NCBI GenBank assembly: GCA_041879425.1
Contig: CP090854.1
Span: forward strand, 1,178,001 to 1,242,000
From: Vibrio pomeroyi
GTDB lineage: Bacteria; Pseudomonadota; Gammaproteobacteria; Enterobacterales; Vibrionaceae
Length of the DNA stretch: 64,000 bases
Reading direction: 5' to 3'
Shown here: piece after piece, positions 56,912 through 64,000 of the stretch
How positions within the stretch are numbered: the stretch's first letter is position 1
How the letters are laid out: every line of letters begins with the position of its first letter
Notes under the pieces: generated by a model
What the model saw: only the letters and a program-made list of their open reading frames with translations
Database searches by the model: none
What the model was told of the DNA's origin: nothing
Program-made: the position numbers and the translations under genes

Positions 56912-59900
56912 CGCTTCTTGGCCGTCTTTACGATGACCGTCTTTAAACCAAAGCGCTTAAGCTGCTTTGCAAACAACAAGCGGTTGATTGGGTCGTCATC
57001 GGCGATAAGCACGGTTCCGGTAAAGTGGTACACTGACGCCGGAGCGTGAGTCACGCTTTTGCCTTGAGCTGTGATATCGCTCAGCAATAGGTCTGGATAT
57101 AGGTTCTGCCACTGTGTAGAGCGCTCAATAGCCTGACTGTAATCATTCATGTGATTATCGACTTTCCAAGCTTTAAACCACGCTAAGATCTCTCTGTCTT
57201 CAGAGTGCATCGGCGTAACCACTTTAACTGGGCTCGCTGTTCCTTTAATTGGTAAGTTCACCGAAACCTTAGTGCCTAGCCCTAACTTGCTTTCAATCTT
57301 GAGGTCACCGTCCATCATGTTAACTAGTCGTTGAACCACCGTAATTCCCAGTCCTGTGCCGCCGTAGCGTCGACTAATACTGCGGCCGCCTTGTGCGAAA
57401 GGTTGAAACGCACGCGCTATCTGTTGGTCAGACATACCGCAGCCTGTATCTGTAATAGAAAGCTGTAGCTGTTCGCTCGATGTTTTTACCGTAACTAACA
57501 CAAAGCCGTTCTCGGTGAACTTAATCGCATTGTTCAGTAGGTTATTAAGGATCTGAGTGACTCTCAGCCAATCTAAGCTTGCTCTGGATATCGAGTCGAC
57601 TTTCCAATCTAATTTGAAGTTAAGATTGTTGAGTCGAGCATTGCTCTCAAATGTCCTAAATATCGGGCACAACTCGTCGTAGATATTGCTTGTCTTCGAC
57701 TCTAAGTGAAGCTGATTGGCCTCCATTTTGGAGATGTCGAGAATGTCACTGACCAGCAGTTTCAAACGTTCTGCTGACAACTGAGCATTACTAAGAAGCT
57801 CCATGTCATCTTTGTTTTCTATCTTGGTACTGAGCAGCTCCATCAGGCCAATCATGGCCGCGATAGGCGTGCGCAATTCATGGCTGACGATGGCTAAGAA
57901 TAGATCTCGAGCTTTGATCGCTTCTTGCGCTTTCTTGTTAGAGATCTCAAGTTCACGTTGTTGTTTTTCCCATCTTGTGAGGTCATCAAGTACCGTGATT
58001 ACGTAAGGGTCTTTCTCTGATGCGTTGGCCAAACACTGACGAATCACACGAAAGTGCTGTTCGCCGCCACTGCAGTCACACTTGATGGTGCTCCAAACGC
58101 CTAATTTGTTCCCTGTTTTTTCATCGTTATCTCTAAGCCAACAAAACTCTGGGTTTTCATCGTGTTGCTGTGTAAAGCAGTGGGCCATTTGTTTATCAAA
58201 AGCATTGTTGGAAAGCACTAACTGGCCGCTTTTATCGTGAATCGCAATCAAGCTAGGTAAGTTATCTAGCAAGGTCGTTAGCCATTGGATCTGATCATAA
58301 CTGCGCTGTTCAGACTGTTGAGCACGGGACAGCGATAGAGACAGTCGACGAGTCTTCATTAAGCCAAACGTAATCAAAGCGAATATCACTCCTGATATTG
58401 CTAAGGTATACGCCACGATTCGCTCCTCACTGAATCCGTATTGAGCGACGATGTTGTGATGCTTCAGTGTTAGAAGATCAATTTCATTTTGTGTCGTGAC
58501 TGAAATAGCTGAGTCGATTACGCTTTGTAAGAACGACGAACTCGGATTTAAAATGACCCCCATCTTACGTTGTAGTGAAACTTCGGCTGTTTGTGGAACG
58601 ATGTTAAACAGCGCATCGTAACCATTAAAAATGTATAGGTTAGCGATACTTTTTGGGATATAGGCATGTGTAATCTGACCCTTGCTCATCGCGGTAATGA
58701 TTGAGTCCATGTCTTTGTAAATCAGAGCATCAGCTAAGTGATCTTCTAAACTCGACTTTGGAATGAAGTAGCCCGTTCGATCCAAAATCGCGGTCTTTTT
58801 ATTTTCAAACTCGCGGTTAGTTTCAATCAGCGCCCATTCGAATGTCATGAAAGGTTTGCTAGCGATAAACTGAGTAGAATCTACGTTCTCTACATCGAAG
58901 CCTGGCAAAAACTCAACCTCACCATTCTTGAGCATATCGATAATGTTTCTGCCTTCTGGCGGCACATATTCAAACTTCAATCCGAGTTTTCTCGAAATCA
59001 GCTTTATTGCATCATGAATAAACCCCACTGCTTCTTGGGTAGTAGGATCAAAATATGAATACGGGTAGATCCCTTCCGTTACCGTAAAGCGAATAGGGCG
59101 CTTGCCATATTGGCTTTGGATTATCTGGTTCACGAGATCATCGTAAAAATGATAGAACTGTTCTGAAGACAAATTGGCAATGTCATTTTCTTTGTCGAGA
59201 ATGAATTTTTCGATGATGCTGTGCATCATGCTGTCATTCTGGTTCATCATGATCTGAACGGGAAATTTTGGCAGATCTTGGCTGAACGAGAGTGCACCTT
59301 GCCATTCTCCCGGGGTCATGACGGAGTAGTAACTTTGTACTGATGTCAGATCTAAGATCGTCGCATCGGCAAAGCCATTTGCTATCGCAGGTAAAAGTTC
59401 AGAAGTGCTGTTCACAACCATAGGGTCAGACACCCCCTGCAGATTGAGCAGTTGGCAGAATAGTGAACTTTTAATGCATACCCATTTTAATTGGTCGTGC
59501 GGCGTATTCTTGGCGACGTCATCTCTGTACCAATACACATTTTGAATGTCATATAAGCTGTCTGAAAACTCAAATTGTTCAGCTCTTCTGCGTGTTTCCG
59601 CAAAGCCAATGGTTAAGTCAGCTTCACCGCTAGCAATCGCAGATAATAAGGCTCTGGAAGAGAAGTACTCTTTTACTTCGACTTCGACATTTAAGTAATC
59701 CCTAAGCATACCTTGGACGCTATCGCACGTGTCTTGATTGCGATTGACGACAAAGTCTTCCCAAACTTGATTAAACAGGTACATAGGTTTCGCAATCACT
59801 AGCTTCTGTTTATTTTGGATATAGCTATGCTGGGCTGCACTTAATGTGGTTTCTTCAGCGGTACTGGAAAAAGAGAGTGAAGTTAGAGCGATTAATAAGA

Positions 59901-59916
59901 GAAACAGGGTCTTCAT
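56899..59916 (-). CDS. Hybrid sensor histidine kinase, VieS-like, truncated by frameshift
   Basis: This large part of a BvgS/EvgS/VieS-type kinase starts with a signal peptide (MKTLFLLLIALTSLSFSS) if the ATG at 59916 is used; another ATG at 59946 adds ten residues. Two periplasmic solute-binding domains follow (about 20-255 and 265-490), then a membrane helix (about 498-518), a PAS-like region, HisKA (VSHELRTPIAAMIGL), HATPase (NNAIKFTENG, GGTGLGITVV) and the beginning of a receiver (VLIADDDPINRLLFAKQL). The frame then leaves the receiver consensus after IVK and stops at 56899. The remainder continues in the next frame. Confidence 0.88.
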   Translation of the reverse strand: MKTLFLLLIALTSLSFSSTAEETTLSAAQHSYIQNKQKLVIAKPMYLFNQVWEDFVVNRNQDTCDSVQGMLRDYLNVEVEVKEYFSSRALLSAIASGEADLTIGFAETRRRAEQFEFSDSLYDIQNVYWYRDDVAKNTPHDQLKWVCIKSSLFCQLLNLQGVSDPMVVNSTSELLPAIANGFADATILDLTSVQSYYSVMTPGEWQGALSFSQDLPKFPVQIMMNQNDSMMHSIIEKFILDKENDIANLSSEQFYHFYDDLVNQIIQSQYGKRPIRFTVTEGIYPYSYFDPTTQEAVGFIHDAIKLISRKLGLKFEYVPPEGRNIIDMLKNGEVEFLPGFDVENVDSTQFIASKPFMTFEWALIETNREFENKKTAILDRTGYFIPKSSLEDHLADALIYKDMDSIITAMSKGQITHAYIPKSIANLYIFNGYDALFNIVPQTAEVSLQRKMGVILNPSSSFLQSVIDSAISVTTQNEIDLLTLKHHNIVAQYGFSEERIVAYTLAISGVIFALITFGLMKTRRLSLSLSRAQQSEQRSYDQIQWLTTLLDNLPSLIAIHDKSGQLVLSNNAFDKQMAHCFTQQHDENPEFCWLRDNDEKTGNKLGVWSTIKCDCSGGEQHFRVIRQCLANASEKDPYVITVLDDLTRWEKQQRELEISNKKAQEAIKARDLFLAIVSHELRTPIAAMIGLMELLSTKIENKDDMELLSNAQLSAERLKLLVSDILDISKMEANQLHLESKTSNIYDELCPIFRTFESNARLNNLNFKLDWKVDSISRASLDWLRVTQILNNLLNNAIKFTENGFVLVTVKTSSEQLQLSITDTGCGMSDQQIARAFQPFAQGGRSISRRYGGTGLGITVVQRLVNMMDGDLKIESKLGLGTKVSVNLPIKGTASPVKVVTPMHSEDREILAWFKAWKVDNHMNDYSQAIERSTQWQNLYPDLLLSDITAQGKSVTHAPASVYHFTGTVLIADDDPINRLLFAKQLKRFGLKTVIVKTAKKRWKS
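56921..56931 (-). other. Frameshift site in the VieS-like kinase gene
   Basis: On the minus strand the bases read GTAAAGACGGC. In the kinase frame this gives V-K-T-A and a stop 40 bases later. Dropping back one base after GTAAAG gives V-K-D-G-Q-E-A-M-E-E-L, the expected receiver sequence continuing into the downstream frame. One base has therefore been lost, perhaps from an A run, or the read is wrong here. Confidence 0.85.
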
Positions 59917-60071
59917 AAAGTTAGCGAGCGATGAAAAGTCCCGCATTCTATGACGACATTTTATTCAGCCGCTAATACAATTTTTGAATTTATTTTTGTC
60001 GAGAGGGTAAATAAGAATTGTGATTATCTTTTTAATAAATCCCTTCTTAAACAGAGGCTTAATTTTAATAG

Positions 60072-60096
60072 TTCAGCCTGTTTTTTACAGGCTGAA
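60072..60096 (-). terminator. Hairpin after bioA
   Basis: TTCAGCCTGT and ACAGGCTGAA form a 10-bp perfect stem with a five-base loop, 45 bases after the end of bioA. The T content after it on the minus strand is moderate, so its strength is uncertain. Confidence 0.55.
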
Positions 60097-60140
60097 TCAG
60101 TGATTTTTATATTGAATACATTATGATCTATTTAAAACAA

Positions 60141-61424
60141 TTAGGTCTCTTTGAAACAATCAGGACGACTAAGTGCCTTATCAATGGCTGAAATGAGCTG
60201 CTCAATATGTTCAGGTTTGCTAATGAAAGGAGGCATCATATAGATCAACTTGCCAAATGGGCGTATCCAAACGCCTTGTTCAACAAAGTGAGCTTGAATG
60301 GTTTCCATATCGACAGGTGAATGGGTTTCAACTACACCAATCGCGCCCAACCAGCGAACGTCTTTAACCAATGCATGCTCTCGCAAAGGTGGCAGCAATT
60401 CAGAGAAAAGCTGTTCTATCTGCTGAGTCTGATTTTGCCAATGGCCTTGCTCTATGATGGATAAACTTGCCGCGCCGACGGCGCAAGCCAATGGGTTACC
60501 CATAAAAGTTGGTCCGTGCATAAAGCAGCCTGCTTCACCACCACATACCGTGTCTGCGACTTCTTTACTCGCTAGTGTTGCTGAAAGGGTCATGTAGCCA
60601 CCAGTCAGCGCTTTACCCAAGCATAGAATGTCCGGTTGAATATCGGCATGCTCACACGCGAACAGTTTCCCAGTGCGGCCAAACCCGGTCGCAATCTCAT
60701 CCAAAATCAACAATACGTTGAATTCATCGCACAGCAAGCGCACTTGTTTCAGAAATTCAGGGTGGTAGATACGCATACCGCCAGCGCCTTGAACGATTGG
60801 CTCTAGGATCACGGCTGCGACTTCTTGATGATGTGTTGCTAGCTTTTCACGGAAGCTGTTTATGTCGTTAGCGTCCCATTGTTCCCAAAAACCTGTTTTC
60901 GGTGAATCGGCAAAAATGTGTTCAGGCAAAAAGCCTTTGTAGAGGCTGTGCATCGAGTTGTCAGGGTCGGTCACTGACATCGCTGCAAAGGTATCACCGT
61001 GATAGCCATCTCTGAGTGTGAGGAACTTCGAACGAGGTTGTCCTTTGGCATGCCAGTATTGAAGCGCCATTTTAAGACTCACTTCTACGGCAACTGAGCC
61101 TGAATCGGCCAAGAATACATGTTCAAGACTACTTGGTGCTAGGTTGAGAAGCTTCTTACATAAATCGATGGCAGGCTGGTGGGTGATACCACCAAACATA
61201 ACGTGTGAAACCTTATCTATTTGGCTATGAGCAGCGGCATTCAGATCTGGATGATTGTAGCCGTGAATGGTTGACCACCAAGACGACATGCCATCAATAA
61301 TTCGTTTTCCGCCTTCTAATTCTAAGTAAACACCGTCTGCATTGGTGACTGGGTAGCAGGTCAGAGGTGTTAACGTTGATGTGTAGGGATGCCAGATATG
61401 CTGGCGATCAAAGGCGAGATCCAT
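60141..61424 (-). CDS. bioA: Adenosylmethionine-8-amino-7-oxononanoate aminotransferase
   Basis: BioA makes 7,8-diaminononanoate in biotin synthesis, using SAM as amino donor. From the ATG at 61424 (GGAAG upstream) it has 427 residues; longer starts at 61436 and 61451 exist. The start MDLAFDRQHIWHPYTS and IDGMSSWWSTIHGYNHPDLN (about 42-61) are family signatures, and the PLP lysine lies in ILCLGKALTGGYMTLS. It is divergent from bioBFC across a BirA-type operator. Confidence 0.95.
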   Translation of the reverse strand: MDLAFDRQHIWHPYTSTLTPLTCYPVTNADGVYLELEGGKRIIDGMSSWWSTIHGYNHPDLNAAAHSQIDKVSHVMFGGITHQPAIDLCKKLLNLAPSSLEHVFLADSGSVAVEVSLKMALQYWHAKGQPRSKFLTLRDGYHGDTFAAMSVTDPDNSMHSLYKGFLPEHIFADSPKTGFWEQWDANDINSFREKLATHHQEVAAVILEPIVQGAGGMRIYHPEFLKQVRLLCDEFNVLLILDEIATGFGRTGKLFACEHADIQPDILCLGKALTGGYMTLSATLASKEVADTVCGGEAGCFMHGPTFMGNPLACAVGAASLSIIEQGHWQNQTQQIEQLFSELLPPLREHALVKDVRWLGAIGVVETHSPVDMETIQAHFVEQGVWIRPFGKLIYMMPPFISKPEHIEQLISAIDKALSRPDCFKET

Positions 61425-61462
61425 AGTAACTTCCATTCTTGCTGTGATCAAAAAATAACCAG

Positions 61463-61496
61463 ATGTAAACTTTTGATATTATCAATGTGTTGACAG
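61463..61496. promoter_or_regulatory. BirA-type bio operator between bioA and bioB
   Basis: ATGTAAACT (61463-61471) and TGTTGACAG (61488-61496) resemble the BirA half-sites TTGTAAACC and GGTTTACAA at 7 and 6 of 9 positions, with a 16-base spacing that fits the consensus. The right half overlaps the probable bioB promoter: TTGACA (61490-61495), 16 bases, TAGACT (61512-61517). Biotin-dependent repression of both arms is the expected effect. Confidence 0.65.
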
Positions 61497-61585
61497 TCTA
61501 AAGCTTGTCGGTAGACTAGCCAAGCATAAATGCAAACTCTAGACACAGAGTTGTAACATCAAAAAAATAAAAAAAGGATCGACAC

Positions 61586-62638
61586 GTGGAAGTTCGTCAT
61601 GACTGGACAGTTGCTGAAGTAACAGCGCTGCTTGAAAAACCGTTTATGGATTTAATGTTTGAAGCTCAAGTCGTTCATAGACAGTACCAAGAGCACAACC
61701 ACGTGCAGGTGAGTACGCTTTTATCGATAAAGACAGGTGCTTGCCCTGAAGATTGTAAGTACTGCCCTCAAAGTGCTCACTACCGAACGGATGTCGATAA
61801 AGAACGCTTAATGGAAGTTGAGCGTGTTTTGGATGCGGCGCAAAAAGCCAAGAATGCGGGCTCAACTCGCTTCTGTATGGGCGCTGCATGGAAAAACCCG
61901 AAAGAACGCGATATGCCTCACCTAACTGACATGATCAAAGGTGTGAAAGGCATGGGTCTAGAAACCTGTATGACACTGGGTATGTTAACGCCGGATCAAG
62001 CGGGTGAATTAGCCGACGCAGGTTTGGACTACTACAACCATAACCTTGATACGTCTCCAGAGTTCTACGGCAGTATTATTACCACTCGTACTTACCAAGA
62101 TCGTTTAGACACGTTGTCTCACGTGCGTGATGCCGGAATGAAGATTTGTTCTGGTGGCATCATCGGTATGGGCGAAAGCACCAATGACCGCGCAGGCCTT
62201 CTTGTAGAGCTTGCGAACCTTCCAGTACACCCAGAAAGTGTGCCAATCAACATGCTAGTAAAAGTGAAAGGCACACCGATGGAAAACGTCGATGATGTTG
62301 AGTCTTTCGACTTCATCAAGCTGATTGCGATTGCTCGTATTATGATGCCTATGTCTGCAGTTCGCTTATCTGCAGGCCGTGAGAACATGAACGAACAGAT
62401 GCAAGCGATGTGTTTCATGGCGGGTGCGAACTCTATCTTCTACGGTTGTAAGCTACTGACGACGCCAAACCCTGATGAAGACACGGATATGCAGCTGTTT
62501 AAGAAGCTGGGTATCAATAGTCAAGAAGTGGCTCAAAAGCCAGACGAAATTCAAGAAAACGAACTGTTAGATCAAGTGGTGGAGCGCGTTGCGGCTCGTC
62601 CAACTAAAGATGACATGTTCTACGATGCCACGGTTTAA
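61586..62638 (+). CDS. bioB: Biotin synthase
   Basis: BioB is a radical-SAM enzyme that inserts sulfur into dethiobiotin. The 350 residues match the family. The iron-sulfur cysteines are visible as [13 protein letters not shown] (about 50-62, CxxxCxxC). [10 protein letters not shown] and [13 protein letters not shown] are further family blocks. AAAAGGAT precedes the ATG. Its end overlaps the bioF start. Confidence 0.97.
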   Translation: MEVRHDWTVAEVTALLEKPFMDLMFEAQVVHRQYQEHNHVQVSTLLSIKTGACPEDCKYCPQSAHYRTDVDKERLMEVERVLDAAQKAKNAGSTRFCMGAAWKNPKERDMPHLTDMIKGVKGMGLETCMTLGMLTPDQAGELADAGLDYYNHNLDTSPEFYGSIITTRTYQDRLDTLSHVRDAGMKICSGGIIGMGESTNDRAGLLVELANLPVHPESVPINMLVKVKGTPMENVDDVESFDFIKLIAIARIMMPMSAVRLSAGRENMNEQMQAMCFMAGANSIFYGCKLLTTPNPDEDTDMQLFKKLGINSQEVAQKPDEIQENELLDQVVERVAARPTKDDMFYDATV

Positions 62639-63836
62639 AGCTCGCATTAAAGAAGCCCTTGTTCATCGCCATGAGCAAGGGTTGACTCGTCAACTCAAGG
62701 TGCTCGAAAACAGCAATGGACCTTTGCTGAATAGCGAAGGTTCTAGTTTCATCAATTTTTCGAGTAATGATTATTTAGGTCTGGCGAACGATCCTGAACT
62801 GGTCGATGCATGGCAAACAGGGCTTTCCCAATATGGTACTGGAAGTGCGGCATCGCCATTGGTTACAGGCTTTAGTCCTGCTCATCGAAATTTAGAGGCT
62901 CAGCTGTGTGAATGGCTTGGCTTCGAACGTGCCATTCTCTTTAGCTCTGGTTTCAGTGCTAATCAAGCCTTGTTGTTTTCTCTGCTTGAGAAAGACGATT
63001 CATTGCTGCAAGACAAACTTAACCACTCCTCTTTGATGGAAGCGGGGATGCTTTCTCCTGCAACAATGAAACGCTTTAAGCATAACGACGCGCAACATCT
63101 AGAGTCGCTGCTGCGCCGTTCTCCACAATCCTTGGTTGTGACGGAAGGCGTGTTCAGCATGGATGGCGACCAGGCTCCCCTTAATCAAATATCTAACCTG
63201 ACCAATCAATACGACAGTTGGCTTGCGGTTGATGATGCCCACGGGATTGGCGTATTAGGTGATAAAGGGGCAGGGAGCTGCAATGAAGCTCAAATAACGC
63301 CTGATATCTTGGTGGTGACCTTTGGTAAAGCATTCGGCCTCTCTGGTGCCGCGATTTTGTGTTCGTCAGAGGTGGGTGATTACTTAACTCAATTCGCTCG
63401 TCATCATGTGTATTCAACGGCAATGCCACCTTCACAAGCGGTGGCTTTGTCTCATGCGTGTCAGATGATTCAAACGCAAGAGTGGCGTCGCGAGAAGCTA
63501 ACTGAGTTAGGGACTCTCTACGCAGAGCAGATGAACGGTTTGCACGGTTTTATTGATACTCAGACTCCGATTAAGCCGTTTGTGATCGGTGAAGCTCAGG
63601 CTGCGTTTTCCGTTGCAGAAGAATTAAAGCGCAACCAAGTTTGGGTCACTGCAATTAGGCCACCCACGGTTCCGACCGGGACGGCTCGTCTGCGTATTAC
63701 ATTAACCGCCAATCACACTCAAAAGCAGATCCTTCAATTAACTGGTTCTTTACGTCAAGCAGTGGAAACAAATCTTGAATCAAGTTTTGAATCCAATAGC
63801 GACACTCACATCGAAATAAATAATGAGGCTCAGTAA
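62625..63836 (+). CDS. bioF: 8-amino-7-oxononanoate synthase
   Basis: BioF condenses pimeloyl-ACP or -CoA with alanine using PLP. From the ATG at 62625 it has 403 residues and overlaps bioB by 14 bases; ATG at 62610 is an alternative. The PLP lysine is in [12 protein letters not shown] (about 237-248), and [12 protein letters not shown] (about 203-214) is the family pyridine-binding motif. The next gene is bioC, one base block after the stop, so bioBFC form a tight operon. Confidence 0.96.
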   Translation: MPRFKARIKEALVHRHEQGLTRQLKVLENSNGPLLNSEGSSFINFSSNDYLGLANDPELVDAWQTGLSQYGTGSAASPLVTGFSPAHRNLEAQLCEWLGFERAILFSSGFSANQALLFSLLEKDDSLLQDKLNHSSLMEAGMLSPATMKRFKHNDAQHLESLLRRSPQSLVVTEGVFSMDGDQAPLNQISNLTNQYDSWLAVDDAHGIGVLGDKGAGSCNEAQITPDILVVTFGKAFGLSGAAILCSSEVGDYLTQFARHHVYSTAMPPSQAVALSHACQMIQTQEWRREKLTELGTLYAEQMNGLHGFIDTQTPIKPFVIGEAQAAFSVAEELKRNQVWVTAIRPPTVPTGTARLRITLTANHTQKQILQLTGSLRQAVETNLESSFESNSDTHIEINNEAQ

Positions 63837-64000
63837 ATGTCACAAGAAGCAGTCGTGCATAATTACGTAGGCCAAGATAAGAATGCGATTGCCGAAGCCT
63901 TCGGCAAAGCAGCAGTAACCTATGATAAACACGCTGAGTTTCAGCGCGATGTCGGCCACCGATTACTGGATAAGTTACCTAGCGACCTCTCCGGTTTAAA
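63837..64000 (+). CDS. bioC: Malonyl-ACP O-methyltransferase (5' part, cut by window edge)
   Basis: The ATG follows directly after the bioF stop. The visible start reads MSQEAVVHNYVGQDKNAIAE and goes on with FGKAAVTYDKHAEFQRDVG, the characteristic BioC opening. BioC methylates malonyl-ACP so that fatty acid synthesis can build the pimeloyl chain. Only about 54 residues lie in the window. Confidence 0.9.
   Translation, partial: MSQEAVVHNYVGQDKNAIAEAFGKAAVTYDKHAEFQRDVGHRLLDKLPSDLSGL

Noticed and set aside
61473..61485. FNR-like palindrome TTGAT-ATT-ATCAA between bioA and bioB
   Set aside because: The gap between arms is three bases, not the four FNR needs, and it lies wholly within the spacer of the BirA-type operator.

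Overview
The window is ordinary chromosomal backbone of a marine gammaproteobacterium, almost certainly a Vibrio and probably a relative of the V. splendidus group. The evidence is gene content and order: hinT-ycfL-lpoB-thiK-ycfP-ndh, csiV-mfd-PilZ-lolCDE, comEC-msbA-lpxK-ycaR-kdsB-cmk-rpsA-ihfB-lapAB-pyrF, ald/lrp-ftsK-lolA-rarA-serS and bioA/bioBFC, plus Vibrio-type genes (CsiV, a VieSAB-like signalling operon, a stand-alone DUF1887 protein). The genus call rests on protein recognition, not on a database search. No rRNA, tRNA, insertion sequence, prophage or CRISPR array is visible.

Layout. 1-4.8 kb: a truncated TetR regulator, a TrpD2/YbiB-like protein, two small unknown proteins, a CBS-domain protein and a MATE exporter. 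4.8-8.4 kb: a ZntA-type metal ATPase behind a textbook MerR-family promoter, then uridine phosphorylase behind a CRP-type site. 8.5-11.9 kb: on the minus strand, a DUF1887 CARF-nuclease-like protein and a chemoreceptor. 12.2-18.8 kb: the conserved hinT-to-ndh cluster with lipoprotein and peptidoglycan-synthase activator genes; nagZ is missing from its usual place and a COG3014-type lipoprotein gene is added. 18.9-24.5 kb (minus): a GNAT acetyltransferase, csiV, mfd and a PilZ-like protein. 24.7-27.9 kb: lolCDE lipoprotein export. 28.1-34.6 kb: a DUF2062 membrane protein divergent from comEC, then msbA-lpxK-ycaR-kdsB for lipid A and KDO. 34.9-40.2 kb: cmk, rpsA with a three-hairpin autoregulatory leader, ihfB, lapAB, pyrF. 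40.3-44.6 kb: miaE, an unknown membrane coiled-coil protein, cysB and a METTL25-like methyltransferase. 44.8-53.4 kb: ald and lrp (divergent), ftsK, lolA, rarA, serS. 53.5-59.9 kb: a three-gene phosphorelay/c-di-GMP operon resembling VieSAB, whose sensor kinase is split by a one-base frameshift. 60.1 kb to the end: biotin synthesis genes around a BirA-type operator.

Functional themes are the cell envelope (LpoB, CsiV, LolA, LolCDE, MsbA, LpxK, KdsB, LapAB), signalling (VieSAB-like, MCP, PilZ, CBS), and information processing (RpsA, IHF, Mfd, FtsK, RarA, SerS, MiaE). The items most worth a second look are: the CARF-type nuclease with no CRISPR locus nearby and a divergent ligand motif; the frameshifted VieS-like kinase; the EAL regulator lacking the DNA-binding tail known from VieA; the hairpin leader of rpsA; an FNR site at a repressing distance in front of ndh; and a recurring pattern of 16-19 bp tandem repeats in the spacers just after stop codons. 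Coordinates of non-coding signals were counted by eye, and no folding, alignment or motif scan was run.
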